Counted from the stretch's first letter, positions 16,477-26,373 are shown. The stretch is 64,000 nucleotides of DNA from CADEDV01 sp048498035 (GCA_048498035.1 JBEHYT010000009.1:109364-173363); one strand, 5' to 3'. Numbers and translations are program-made. Notes: a model not told the origin generated them from the sequence alone.

Positions 16477-19400
16477 TTAAAATCCGAGATTGATACCGAA
16501 TACTACAGTACGTTGTGTAGGTGCAGTAAGATAAGTTACGTTCGGACTCAGGTTTCGATCCTGTGCATTTTCAAAATCACGGGTAATTTCCGGATCACCA
16601 CCAGTGTACTTTGTAAACGTCAGAAGATTATTTCCCGTCAGGTAAAAACGAAGGGATTTTATCTTCCATTTTTTTAGCAATTCAGGACTTACGCGATAAG
16701 CAACAGTAAGTTCGCGGAGCCTGAGATAGCTGGCGTCGTGAAGAAACATGGTAGAGTTGAACTGATCTTCACTGGGTACACCGGGATAATTTGTGGCATC
16801 CGTAACAAGTCGCGGATATTTGGCAACATCTCCGGGCTGGGTCCAGCGATCCAGGAAGTCTTCCCGGAAATTCCAGAATTTCTTCGACACGCCAAGGAAT
16901 TGATACTTGCCTGAGTTATCATAAATATCACCGCCAATAACAAAGCTGAATAAAGCTGAAAATTCGAAATGCTTGTAGTCTACCGATGTATTAAAACCGC
17001 CAATATAATCCGGCATTACACTTCCAACAAAAACACGATTATTGAGTGAAAAGGTTTTTGTCTGCTTTCCCTGTGCATCCAGCCAGATAGGCAAACCGTC
17101 TGCCGGGTCTACACCATAAAAACGAACCAGGTAATTCACACCCAATGGGAGCCCCTCAACAACCCTGGTGTCATTAGTACCGCCACTTACTGCATCCGGG
17201 CCCAGTTCCCAGTCCAGCACTTTGTTACGGTTTTTCGAAATATTTCCACCAACAGACCATTTCAGGTTAGCTGTATTAATGATCTTGTAATTCAGGCTCA
17301 GCTCCAGGCCCTCATTGAGAATACGGCTGTTGGGAAGATTTCGAACGATATTACCAACACCATTTGAAAGCGGAGTGCCGGGCTCAAGAAGAATATTGCT
17401 GGATATTTTGTTGTAGTAGGCCAGTTCACCCGTTACCTTATTTTTAAAGAACGCAAATTCGACTGCCGCATCAAAATTGTGCATGGTTTCCCATTGCAGA
17501 TCCGGGTTACCAAATCCATTTTCGTTCAGGTACAACGTAGGATTTCCATTATAAGGGGTAGCTCCAACACCGTAGTTAGCATAATACTTACCAGAGCCAA
17601 TATTCGCATTACCCACAATACCATAACTGGCACGAAGCTTCAGAAAGTTGACAAACGCATAGCGCTCCATAAACTTTTCTTCACTCACCGTCCATGCTGC
17701 TGACGCAGCCGGGAAGAATCCGTGTTTGTTGTTGGTTCCGAATTTTGATGACCCGTCTACCCGCGCAGTAAGCTGCAATGCATAGCGATCCTTATAGGTG
17801 TAGTTAATTCGTCCGAAAAAGCTGTTAAATGTAAATTCTTCAAGAGCACGCTCCGTGGGCTGCATATTATTTCTTGTCAGCGCCAGCAAACTGTCTTTAA
17901 TATGCTTATATAAATCCAGGTTCCCGTCCCAGAACGGCTGTCCGCTAAAGGTGCCAATCTCGTTGAACGTATAGGACTTCCGGGCGTAATCCTGCGCCTC
18001 GGTACCCAACAGGAAGTTGAAGCGATGGTCGTTACCAATAGAAGTGAGATAGTTCACAGTAACATTACCATTCATATTGTTGCCCCAGTAGGGAAACCGT
18101 TTCGCATAGCCTGAATCAGGATTAGCCTGATTAATCCAGTTCGATGATTCATAATTGTCGTCAAAAGAAGTTACATATTCAATAGAGGCATTTGCGCGGA
18201 TAAAGAGATTTTTTACCGGCTGGTATTCTACTGACAAACCACCGCTAAAACGGTTATCGATTTCCCTGCGGAAAGTTTCCTGGATTCTCCGTACCGGGTT
18301 TGCACCGCCGGTAAAATAAGTTCCATCAGGATTATAAACCGGGTAGAAAGGAAGAGCACCGCTGAATACATCACCAATACCGCCGTCCCATGCAGCAGGT
18401 ACGCGCCTGTTCACTCCACGGTTATAACCCGTAGTTAGCGACAGTTTCAGGTTCGACAACACATTATAGTCCATGTTGAGCCGGGCAGAAATACGTTGAT
18501 ATGAATTGGCTCGGATATACCCTTCGTTATTGCTATAAGTAAGATTTGCAAATGTTTTTAACCTTTTGCCGCCTTGCGTCATGCTCAGGTTGTTCTCATT
18601 GATGATCCCTGTTTGAGTCATCAAATCCCACCAGTCTGTATTATTCATTGCTGCATCTGAAAAACTTTGGAAACCGCCGGGCAAATCAGCGTAGCCTGAT
18701 TTATGATCATTCACCCAGGCCTCCTGGCGTAATTGCAGCCATTGGTCTGTATTTACAAACTTGGGACGCCCGGCTGCGGTGGCAACACCAATACGTGTAT
18801 TGAAATTAAATTGCGGCTTACCCGATTTACCCCGTTTGGTGGTAATAAGAATTACACCGTTGGCACCCCTTGAACCATAGATACCGGTGGCGCCCGCATC
18901 TTTTAAAATTTCTACCGATTCAATATCTGCAGGATTAAGCGAAGAAAGCGGATTCTGATTCATCGCGCCTGCGTTAGTACGTAGAAACTGATCCGAAATG
19001 ATTGGTATGCCATCCACTACATACAATGGATCACCAGATGCGCTGATAGAGCCAACACCACGGATACGCACTACCGAACCCGAACCTGCAAGACCATTCC
19101 CCTGTATAATTTGCACACCCGGTGCTTTCCCCTGCAAAGCAGCTTCGAAACTTGGAACGGGAATGGAAGTCAGTTTATCGCCGCTCACTTTGGTAATTGC
19201 CCCGGTTACCTCGCGCCGACGTTGCGTTCCATAACCAACTACCACCACTTCATTCAATTGCTGGTTAGTGGCCGTAAGGGTTACATTGGTAGCGCCAGAG
19301 CCTACAGGAACTTCCTGTGTTGCATAGCCTACCGACGAAAAGATCAGGATTTTTACTGAAGATGGAACCACCAGGTTAAACGAGCCGTCTGGCCCGGTCT

Positions 19401-19569
19401 GCGTTCCTTTCGTTGTTCCCTTGGCAACCACGTTTACACCGGCAATCGCTGATCCATCCTTGGAATCAGTCACCTTACCGAAAACAGTAATTGTTTGGGA
19501 AAACGCAAAAAGAGAGAAAAGCAACATCGCGCAAAGCACAGATGCTCTAAGCAGGTTTCTGCGAGGCAT
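16477..19569 (-). CDS. SusC/RagA-family TonB-linked outer-membrane transporter
   Basis: A TonB-dependent oligosaccharide importer of about 1030 residues. After the signal peptide (ending LFAFSQ) there is a CarboxypepD-reg-like domain (ITVFGKVTDSKDGSAIAGVNV, about 28-110). A TonB-box-like stretch (EVVVVGYGTQRRREVTGA) and the plug domain (GDPLYVVDGIPI, VEILKDAGATGIYGSRGANGVILITTKRG) follow. The rest is a 22-strand barrel ending in VFGINLGF. The frame begins with a TTG at 19575; the ATG at 19569 (MPRRNLLRA) is chosen. It is the first gene of the susCD unit, with a candidate promoter about 60 bp upstream and the regulator's terminator beyond. The substrate is inferred as starch or maltodextrin from the linked amylase and SusE/F-type protein. 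Confidence 0.96.
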   Translation of the reverse strand: MPRRNLLRASVLCAMLLFSLFAFSQTITVFGKVTDSKDGSAIAGVNVVAKGTTKGTQTGPDGSFNLVVPSSVKILIFSSVGYATQEVPVGSGATNVTLTATNQQLNEVVVVGYGTQRRREVTGAITKVSGDKLTSIPVPSFEAALQGKAPGVQIIQGNGLAGSGSVVRIRGVGSISASGDPLYVVDGIPIISDQFLRTNAGAMNQNPLSSLNPADIESVEILKDAGATGIYGSRGANGVILITTKRGKSGKPQFNFNTRIGVATAAGRPKFVNTDQWLQLRQEAWVNDHKSGYADLPGGFQSFSDAAMNNTDWWDLMTQTGIINENNLSMTQGGKRLKTFANLTYSNNEGYIRANSYQRISARLNMDYNVLSNLKLSLTTGYNRGVNRRVPAAWDGGIGDVFSGALPFYPVYNPDGTYFTGGANPVRRIQETFRREIDNRFSGGLSVEYQPVKNLFIRANASIEYVTSFDDNYESSNWINQANPDSGYAKRFPYWGNNMNGNVTVNYLTSIGNDHRFNFLLGTEAQDYARKSYTFNEIGTFSGQPFWDGNLDLYKHIKDSLLALTRNNMQPTERALEEFTFNSFFGRINYTYKDRYALQLTARVDGSSKFGTNNKHGFFPAASAAWTVSEEKFMERYAFVNFLKLRASYGIVGNANIGSGKYYANYGVGATPYNGNPTLYLNENGFGNPDLQWETMHNFDAAVEFAFFKNKVTGELAYYNKISSNILLEPGTPLSNGVGNIVRNLPNSRILNEGLELSLNYKIINTANLKWSVGGNISKNRNKVLDWELGPDAVSGGTNDTRVVEGLPLGVNYLVRFYGVDPADGLPIWLDAQGKQTKTFSLNNRVFVGSVMPDYIGGFNTSVDYKHFEFSALFSFVIGGDIYDNSGKYQFLGVSKKFWNFREDFLDRWTQPGDVAKYPRLVTDATNYPGVPSEDQFNSTMFLHDASYLRLRELTVAYRVSPELLKKWKIKSLRFYLTGNNLLTFTKYTGGDPEITRDFENAQDRNLSPNVTYLTAPTQRTVVFGINLGF

Positions 19570-19630
19570 AAGCAATCATTATAAGTTTAGCAAATCAGTT
19601 CCCCCGAATGCACAATGTGTATCGAGAACA

Positions 19631-19659
19631 CAATGATAAGACTTTTTTAACAACACCAA
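19631..19659 (-). promoter_or_regulatory. Candidate promoter of the susC operon (TTG, 18 bp, TATCATTG)
   Basis: TTG (19657-19659) and TATCATTG (19631-19638, one mismatch to TAnnTTTG) are 18 bp apart on the minus strand, 62 bp before the SusC start. It lies after the terminator of the upstream regulator gene, so the susC unit is probably transcribed separately. Confidence 0.4.
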
Positions 19660-19738
19660 AAAATATTTTAGGGTTTTTGCAGCCCGCCTGTCAATCCCTG
19701 GATCCCGCTTCCCTATTGGGTTTAACAGTCAGTTCATT

Positions 19739-19768
19739 AAAAAAGGCCGTCGTTAAACAGCCTTTTTT
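19739..19768 (-). terminator. Intrinsic terminator after the NrtR-like regulator
   Basis: An 8-bp stem AAAAAGGC/GCCTTTTT with a 12-nt loop (19740-19767), followed on the minus strand by further T residues. It lies 43 bp after the regulator stop and separates the amylase-regulator unit from susC. The surrounding gap 19570-19810 holds only this hairpin and the susC promoter. Confidence 0.7.
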
Positions 19769-19810
19769 ATATATAAACAATATTTAATTTGTTAAAATCG
19801 TCCGACAGCC

Positions 19811-20524
19811 TTAGGTCGCTACCGCCCTGGAAATCCGCTTCCTGAACTGCTTTTTAAGCGCATATAATTTACCCGGCCGGTGAGAAAGATTGGTTTCCAT
19901 CTCGTTCAAATCCTGTAGCCAATCCTTCACCGCGATCTTTTTCCGAAAATTCCTGCGATCCAGCTTTGTGTCCAGTATTGCCTCGTATAATTCCTGCAAT
20001 TCCCGGAGCGAGAATTTTTCCTGCAGCAGGTTAAATACCACCGGCATCTCCATAATCTGCTCGCGTAAACGCTCCAAACAGGTATCCAGGATCAGTTTAT
20101 GGTCAAATGCCAGTTTCCGGATATCATTTACCGAATGCCAGTGCAATTCATCCGTATCTACCTGCAGGTTGTGGTGAAAAATATTAATAAGCGAATAATA
20201 AGCCGTGGTAATTACCCTGCCAGAAGGGTGACGGTTAAGACTTCCAAATGTGTGCACCTGTTCCAGGTACAGATCATCCAACCCTGTACGATCTTTCAAA
20301 ACGCGGTAAGGCGCACTATCTAGATCTTCATCCGGCCGAACCAGGTCGCCCAGCAAGGAATACAACCCTGAAAATTCCTCCAGGTCAGATTTGATCAACA
20401 GCACTTTGAGCTCCTTGTTCTCATATCCAAAAATCACACAGTCTACCGATATCGCAATATTGAAATAATCAAGGTGACTGATCTTCTCCGCTTCTGCGGT
20501 CTTCAATGATGGTATCCGGGCCAT
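19811..20524 (-). CDS. NrtR/AraR-like transcriptional regulator (degenerate Nudix + winged helix)
   Basis: A 237-residue sugar-type regulator. Residues about 22-150 form a Nudix-fold sensor domain, and about 155-230 a winged-helix DNA-binding domain (FSLRELQELYEAILDTKLDRRNFRKKI). The Nudix box is broken: GDLVRPDEDLDSA is followed by VLKDRTGL, where active enzymes have RELxEETG, so hydrolysis is unlikely. Bacteroidota members of this family are ligand-sensing repressors or activators of sugar genes (AraR of Bacteroides) or NAD genes (NrtR). Its position between the amylase (33 bp) and susC suggests it controls this starch locus, perhaps sensing a sugar phosphate or nucleotide sugar. That ligand is inference. 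Confidence 0.85.
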   Translation of the reverse strand: MARIPSLKTAEAEKISHLDYFNIAISVDCVIFGYENKELKVLLIKSDLEEFSGLYSLLGDLVRPDEDLDSAPYRVLKDRTGLDDLYLEQVHTFGSLNRHPSGRVITTAYYSLINIFHHNLQVDTDELHWHSVNDIRKLAFDHKLILDTCLERLREQIMEMPVVFNLLQEKFSLRELQELYEAILDTKLDRRNFRKKIAVKDWLQDLNEMETNLSHRPGKLYALKKQFRKRISRAVAT

Positions 20525-20557
20525 TGAACGTTACTTTTTAGGAAATAGCGTAAAAAA

Positions 20558-23452
20558 CTAAGGTATCAGGAGTTTTAGTGCCAGTTGCCCGCTCTTCGTT
20601 TGCAACCGCATCAAATAAGTTCCCGGCAGCAAATTATTGATTTTATCATTAAGCGGAATAATATGCTCGCCGAGTGCCAGGTTGCCACTGTATAAAATGC
20701 CAAGGCTGCGGCCCGAAAGATCATACAACGCCACATCCAGCCGGCCCGTTTCCGGCAATGCTACTGCCAACACCGATGCAGGATTACCAGGGTTCGGATA
20801 AATAGCCGCCGTAAACTGTTGCGACGGATTGGTAACCCCGCCCACCGGTGTTACCACCGCATTGGAAAGATTCCGGTTGAGGTAAATATGAAATTCGCCA
20901 GGCTGAAGCGTTATATTCTGTGAGCCGGCAACAGCAGTTATCGTTCCTCCCTGCAAATAATCATACCAGGTGCCAGGCACCGGAAATGCGATCGCAGTAG
21001 TTTGGGCAACCACATCAAAATTGCCAACCACTACCAGGTCAGATGAATCCGTGGCGGTTCGTATCGTCATCCATTTAAAACCGCTGGCCATATTACGGGA
21101 AATCGTAGTGCCGTTGGCGATAAAGTCATCCTTATACCAACCGTGCGCCCTTAATTTTCCAAGACTGCTATATATATCATACAGGCGCTTGCGGGCAGTT
21201 TGTTGCAAATAATCCCAGCGGATCGGCTTCGCATCTGTTCTACAGTTGCCATTGATACTACCGTCCCCGCAGCGATTGATCGAAAAGTCATAACCCTGTT
21301 CACCAAACTCCCAAACCATCTTCGGACCAGGCATCATCATCAGGAATGAAGCGCCCATCTCCTGACGGTGCAACGCTGTAGTAAGATCCCTTGTATTGTA
21401 ACTACCGGATGCATTTCCATTCAGCAACGTATTATACATGATGCGCTCTTCATCATGACTTTCCATATAAGTTACCAGGTGTGGTTTATTCCACCCACGC
21501 ACCGAGTAGATGCCTCCCTCGAAGTTCCAGGTATTGCCGTCCGGGTCCGGCGTGGAATAACCCATGGAAGCCTGGGCAAAATTCTTATTGTGATTGCCCC
21601 AGAGCAACATTCCATAGTCAGACAATTCAATTTCTTCCGAGTTAGCAGCAAAATGCTCCAGGATCACATAGGCGCCCGGTGATTTTACCTGGATGGTATC
21701 ATAATATTTTTTCCAGATAGCTACCCGGCTGGCATCGTATTGCGACCAGAGATTCACATCGCCACCGGAATTAAATTGGGTAAATCCCTTCGACAGGTCA
21801 AACCGAAATCCATCCAGCTTATATTCCTGCAACCAGAATTCAACTACCCGCTTGGTGAAATATTGTGTAGCTGCACTTTCATGGTTAAAATCATTATATA
21901 CGCTAAACGGATGCGTGGCATTGACATTCAACCATGGATTATTGGCAGCAGGATGACCCGTAGCGGCATTCCAGTACAGCATCGCTAATGGGCTGAGGTC
22001 AGACGTATGATTCAACACCATATCCAGCACCACGGCCATTCCTTTTTTATGACAGCTATCTACAAATTCTTTCAGCGCATTTTTGGTGCCGTAATATTTA
22101 TCGGGCGCAAAATAGTAGCATGGATTATAGCCCCAGCTCAGGTTGCCGTCAAACTCCATAAATGGCATCACCTCAATGGTATTGACACCCATATTTTTCA
22201 AATAACCCAGGGTATCCCGCAACGTCTTCCAGTCGTGCGCATCCAGGTAATCCCGCAACAATAATTCATACACCACCAGGTTTCGTTTATCGGGACGGGT
22301 AAATGTCGAAGACGACCAGCTGTATGCAGGCGCATTGGTTTGGAGAATGCTCACGATACCGGTTTGCCCCGCCGGGTAACTTCGCAGGCCGGGGTAGGTT
22401 TGTGCACTGATATATGAATCGTTATTGGGGTCAAGAATTTTCTCAGTATACGGTTCACCTACCTTCAAACTGCCGTCTACCAGGTATTGAAATGCATATT
22501 CCACTCCCGGTGTAAGACCCGTAAGCCGGATCCAGTAATAATTTCCATCCGGCGTTTTATTCATTTGGTTCGTGTTCTGGGCCGTCCAGTTATTGCCCGG
22601 GAATTCACCAATTACATTTACATAACTTTTACCGGGCGCATACAGCACCAGCACGGCCGATGTATTTCCCGCTTCATAATTAATACCGTCCCGTACACCT
22701 GCCGGAAGGGCCGCAATGGTGTTTACCACAAATCGAAGTGTATCGCGCTTGATCACCGTTCCATTATCCGCTTCCACCACGGCTTCATTCTTCCCGATCG
22801 TATTCAAAACAGGACTGGCGGAGACAGAAGTTGCTGCCGTGGCCGACTGGATCACGGTGCCGTTGAGATACAGTTTTAAATTGGCTGATTGACTCGAAAC
22901 TCCGGTAAGCGGCAGCATATCGCCCACAGCGGCGCTGATTGGTTCAGGCACCAGGTTATAATAGGGCTGATACGGCGGCGTAGTAAAACGGACGGAGAGA
23001 TTATTGTCGTAAACCGGGATATACATATCGGATCCATCTGCATTCCGCTGCACTTTAGCGCCATTGCCGTTGCGGAAAAGAATAGCGATGCGCAGAATGG
23101 TTTCACCCGCAGGTACACCATAATAACTGCGTATACCGGAAATATCTATTTTCCATTTATTATTCCCAAGAGAAGTTGCCTGCAATTGAGGATTGGGCAG
23201 GTTGAAATTTTGACCGAATTTTACATACCTCCAATTCGAGGGGCCAGTACTTAAATTGGTAATAACCCCGGTATGAATATATACCGCGGAATCAGCGCTG
23301 AAATTAAACAGCCCCTGGTTGCCTTTTGAGGCATCCATAATAATGGAGATATTATCATTGTCGTGGGGAAAATCCGGCGTCCAGCTCAATAACTGGGCAG
23401 AACCGCGCACGGCCAAACCAGCCGCGAGCAAAATCAGTAGCAATCGTTTCAT
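20558..23452 (-). CDS. T9SS-exported GH13 alpha-amylase-family enzyme
   Basis: A 964-residue secreted glycoside hydrolase of the alpha-amylase family. It has an SPI signal (ending VRGSAQ), an N-terminal beta region (about 20-260), a CBM48/E-set-like domain (about 270-365, VNVIGEFPGNNW) and the GH13 barrel. The four conserved regions are present: DMVLNHTSD near 478, FRFDLSKGF near 551 with the nucleophile Asp, ILEHF near 597 with the acid/base Glu, and MESHDEE near 662. The last 80 residues are a type A T9SS sorting domain (AIYPNPGNPAS ... GTYLMRLQTKSGQ), so it is probably anchored at or released from the surface. It should cut starch for uptake by SusCD. Start at 23452; a longer frame to 23479 lacks a signal. 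Confidence 0.94.
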   Translation of the reverse strand: MKRLLLILLAAGLAVRGSAQLLSWTPDFPHDNDNISIIMDASKGNQGLFNFSADSAVYIHTGVITNLSTGPSNWRYVKFGQNFNLPNPQLQATSLGNNKWKIDISGIRSYYGVPAGETILRIAILFRNGNGAKVQRNADGSDMYIPVYDNNLSVRFTTPPYQPYYNLVPEPISAAVGDMLPLTGVSSQSANLKLYLNGTVIQSATAATSVSASPVLNTIGKNEAVVEADNGTVIKRDTLRFVVNTIAALPAGVRDGINYEAGNTSAVLVLYAPGKSYVNVIGEFPGNNWTAQNTNQMNKTPDGNYYWIRLTGLTPGVEYAFQYLVDGSLKVGEPYTEKILDPNNDSYISAQTYPGLRSYPAGQTGIVSILQTNAPAYSWSSSTFTRPDKRNLVVYELLLRDYLDAHDWKTLRDTLGYLKNMGVNTIEVMPFMEFDGNLSWGYNPCYYFAPDKYYGTKNALKEFVDSCHKKGMAVVLDMVLNHTSDLSPLAMLYWNAATGHPAANNPWLNVNATHPFSVYNDFNHESAATQYFTKRVVEFWLQEYKLDGFRFDLSKGFTQFNSGGDVNLWSQYDASRVAIWKKYYDTIQVKSPGAYVILEHFAANSEEIELSDYGMLLWGNHNKNFAQASMGYSTPDPDGNTWNFEGGIYSVRGWNKPHLVTYMESHDEERIMYNTLLNGNASGSYNTRDLTTALHRQEMGASFLMMMPGPKMVWEFGEQGYDFSINRCGDGSINGNCRTDAKPIRWDYLQQTARKRLYDIYSSLGKLRAHGWYKDDFIANGTTISRNMASGFKWMTIRTATDSSDLVVVGNFDVVAQTTAIAFPVPGTWYDYLQGGTITAVAGSQNITLQPGEFHIYLNRNLSNAVVTPVGGVTNPSQQFTAAIYPNPGNPASVLAVALPETGRLDVALYDLSGRSLGILYSGNLALGEHIIPLNDKINNLLPGTYLMRLQTKSGQLALKLLIP

Positions 23453-23479
23453 AAAATCACAGTTATGACGGTCAGGCAT

Positions 23480-23487
23480 CGAAGATA
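23480..23487 (-). promoter_or_regulatory. Candidate -7 promoter element (TATCTTCG) of the amylase gene
   Basis: TATCTTCG lies 27 bp before the amylase ATG at 23452, in the divergent gap with ligA. One mismatch to TAnnTTTG; no clear -33 TTG. Confidence 0.38.
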
Positions 23488-23568
23488 ATAAATATGTACT
23501 TATTACACATTAATTTTTGAACCGGTTTTTGCATCTCCACTTCCTAACTTTACTTTCAACTTTTTTCT

Positions 23569-25668
23569 ATGTACTCCAAAGAATCCGTAAAAGAATTACA
23601 GAAAGAAACCGCCCAACTGGTAAAAAGACAGGCATCGGGCACCATTACTATAAAAGACATTGATATTCTGCGGGATGTACTTCGTTTTCATGAATACCGG
23701 TATTATATCGAGAATGATCCGCTGCTCGCGGATATGGAATATGACCAGCTTTATAAAAGCCTCGAGAAATTGGAATTGGATCATCCCGCACTGGTTACAC
23801 CAGACTCTCCCACCCAGCGGGTGGCGAAGGGACTTACGCGGGATTTTCCAACTGTTCAGCACCTGGTACCCATGCTTTCACTGGATAATTCCTACAATGA
23901 AGAGGATCTGATTGATTTTGACCGAAGGGCAAGGGAACTGGTTGGACTTGCAGAATTGGAATATTGCGTAGAACCGAAATTTGACGGTGGAAGTATCTCG
24001 CTTATTTATGAAGACGACCTGTTGGTTCGGGGCGCCACACGTGGCGACGGAGTGGAGGGAGATGATGTAACGAATAATATCAAACAGATCCGCTCAATTC
24101 CGCTTTCCGCCAAAATCTCAGGATACAATTTGCAGCAGTTGGAAATACGCGGAGAGGTGCTGATCAACAAAAGTAATTTTGCGGCCTACAATCAGCAATT
24201 GATCGAGCAGGGACTGGCGCCTTTGGCCAACCCGAGAAACGCCGCTGCCGGTACCTTGCGCATAAAAGACCCCAGGGAGGTAGCAAAACGCAACCTGGAA
24301 GTATTCGTGTATCACGTAAGTTATTATACACAACTTCCCGGCAAAAAGGCGCCCGCAGCGCTTGCAACCCATTCCGGATCCCTGCAGATGCTTTGGGACC
24401 TTGGGTTTCGGAGTCCGGTAAAAGAAAAAAAGGTATTTAAGGGCATTCAGAAAGTAGTTGACTACTGCCGCGAGTTTGAGAGCCGGCGCGATGATCTTCC
24501 CTATGAAATAGATGGTATGGTGATCAAGGTAAATGATATCGCCCTGCAGGAAAAAATGGGTATGACCAGTCATCACCCACGCTGGGCCATCGCGTTCAAA
24601 TTTAAAGCCCGGCAGGCAACCAGCACACTTCTTCATGTAGAGTTCCAGGTGGGCCGTACCGGCTCTATCACGCCCGTTGCAAAAATTCAACCCGTGGGTA
24701 TTGGCGGCGTTACCGTGTCGTCTATTTCGCTTTTTAATGAAGATGTTATTCGTGAAAAAGACCTGATGATCGGCGATACTGTTCTGGTGGAGCGTGCAGG
24801 CGATGTAATTCCCTATATTGTAAAATCACTGGCTGATGCCCGAAAGGGAACTGAGAAAAAAATTCATTTTCCCAAAACCTGCCCGGTTTGCGACAGCAAA
24901 TTGTTTCGGGAAGAAGGCGAGGCCGTCTGGCGTTGTATTAATATTGAATGCCCGGCGCAGGTGGTAGAGAGGATCATCCATTTTGTAAGTAAGGATGCGA
25001 TGGATATCCGTGGCCTGGGCGACGCCAATGTGCGGAAGTTCTATGAACTGAACCTGCTGAAAGATATCCCCGGGATTTACAATCTAGATTTCAACGCTAT
25101 TGGTAAACAGGAGGGATTTGGGCAGAAATCCATCGATAACCTCCAAACCGCGATCGAAAATTCAAAAAAGCAACCCTTGCATCGGTTGATTTTTGCCCTC
25201 GGGATAAGATTTGTAGGTGAAACAACTGCAAAGACCCTCGCGAATGCCGTTAACCATCTCCTGGATTTTAAAAAGTTTTCACTGGCACAGTTGCAAGACC
25301 TGGAAGATGTAGGCCCCAAAGTGGCAGGCAGCATTTTTCATTTCTTCAGCAACCCAAAAAATATCGGGATGCTGGAAGAACTGGAAAAAATCGGTTTAAC
25401 CCTGAAGAATGCGAAAAAACAACTGGCCTCAGGCGGTAACCTGGCTGGCAACAGCTTCCTTTTTACCGGCACACTGGCAAAGCTAAAACGCAGTGATGCA
25501 GAAGCTATGGTGGAAGCAAATGGCGGCCAGATCCTGGGCGGGGTAAGCGCCAAACTCAACTACCTGGTGGTGGGTGAAGACGCTGGTAGCAAACTGGAGA
25601 AAGCGAGGAAAATCAACACCGTGAAGATTATTTCTGAAGATGAATTCCTGAAAATGGTGAATGGTTAG
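23569..25668 (+). CDS. ligA: NAD-dependent DNA ligase
   Basis: LigA seals nicks in duplex DNA using NAD+ in replication and repair. The 699-residue protein has the Ia domain (HEYRYYIENDPLLADMEYDQLY), the adenylation motif KFDGGSIS near residue 138 with the nucleophile Lys, the OB fold, a four-Cys zinc finger (CPVC ... CINIEC, about 443-465), the HhH region and a C-terminal BRCT domain (about 620-699, FLFTGTLAKLKRSDAEAMVEANGG). Length is normal. It is transcribed alone, divergent from the amylase gene. Confidence 0.98.
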   Translation: MYSKESVKELQKETAQLVKRQASGTITIKDIDILRDVLRFHEYRYYIENDPLLADMEYDQLYKSLEKLELDHPALVTPDSPTQRVAKGLTRDFPTVQHLVPMLSLDNSYNEEDLIDFDRRARELVGLAELEYCVEPKFDGGSISLIYEDDLLVRGATRGDGVEGDDVTNNIKQIRSIPLSAKISGYNLQQLEIRGEVLINKSNFAAYNQQLIEQGLAPLANPRNAAAGTLRIKDPREVAKRNLEVFVYHVSYYTQLPGKKAPAALATHSGSLQMLWDLGFRSPVKEKKVFKGIQKVVDYCREFESRRDDLPYEIDGMVIKVNDIALQEKMGMTSHHPRWAIAFKFKARQATSTLLHVEFQVGRTGSITPVAKIQPVGIGGVTVSSISLFNEDVIREKDLMIGDTVLVERAGDVIPYIVKSLADARKGTEKKIHFPKTCPVCDSKLFREEGEAVWRCINIECPAQVVERIIHFVSKDAMDIRGLGDANVRKFYELNLLKDIPGIYNLDFNAIGKQEGFGQKSIDNLQTAIENSKKQPLHRLIFALGIRFVGETTAKTLANAVNHLLDFKKFSLAQLQDLEDVGPKVAGSIFHFFSNPKNIGMLEELEKIGLTLKNAKKQLASGGNLAGNSFLFTGTLAKLKRSDAEAMVEANGGQILGGVSAKLNYLVVGEDAGSKLEKARKINTVKIISEDEFLKMVNG

Positions 25669-25812
25669 GCAACCGGCTGGCCAAAATAGCCGCTATAAGA
25701 TCAGGAAAAGCTGCCGTTCTTTTGTACCTTACTAAAATATGAAAAGCACCCGGCGATAAGAAATCCCTTTGTTATCGTGTTATCATCGCGTCAACAGGTT
25801 AAATAAATCGCT

Positions 25813-26373
25813 ATGCTTAAAAAACTACCGGGAGAACGCTGGAAACCACTTCAGTTCCCAGGCAGTAAACAACTCCGGAACCGATACGCTGTTTCTTCAG
25901 CAGGGCGTATCGCCAGCTACCGCCATGAAATTTTTTCAGATGGCAGATTACTTACAGGATCCGTTAACACCGGCTACCGGACCATCAATATTCATCGCCC
26001 GGACAACAACAGCACGTTGTACATACACCGGGAAATAGCAAAAGCATTTCTGACGCGGCCAACTGCACAACGGCAATTTGTAATCCACCTTAATCACGAC
26101 AAACTGGACAATCGGGTTAAAAATCTTGCCTGGGCCAGCGCTGCGGAAATAATGGCACATCAGCAACAAAGCCCGGCACGCAAAGCGTATAAAATTCGAC
26201 AAGCCAACCGCGTGGAAGGCAGTAAGCTTCATGCAGCCGACATAAGAAGGATCAGGAAAGAATTTCTAAAACGACAACCGCCATCCGTACCAACACTTGC
26301 CAAAGAATACGGTGTAACAGAAATGACCATTTATCGGATTCGCCGCGGAGAAAGTTGGAAACATATTCGTTAA
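25813..26373 (+). CDS. Free-standing HNH endonuclease with NUMOD4-like and HTH segments
   Basis: A 186-residue protein. Residues 5-40 (GERWKPLQFPGS then NRYAVSSAGRIASY) match the NUMOD4 motif that precedes many HNH homing endonucleases. About 75-115 is the HNH core: IHREIAKAFL, then VIHLNHDKLDNRVKNLAWAS. The C-terminus (about 135-182, LHAADIRRIRKEFL, then LAKEYGVTEMTIYRIRRG) is a resolvase-like helix-turn-helix. The architecture is common in phage and mobile endonucleases. No intron, intein or phage genes flank it: ligA lies 144 bp upstream and is intact. It may be a domesticated or solitary mobile gene. Confidence 0.85.
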   Translation: MLKKLPGERWKPLQFPGSKQLRNRYAVSSAGRIASYRHEIFSDGRLLTGSVNTGYRTINIHRPDNNSTLYIHREIAKAFLTRPTAQRQFVIHLNHDKLDNRVKNLAWASAAEIMAHQQQSPARKAYKIRQANRVEGSKLHAADIRRIRKEFLKRQPPSVPTLAKEYGVTEMTIYRIRRGESWKHIR

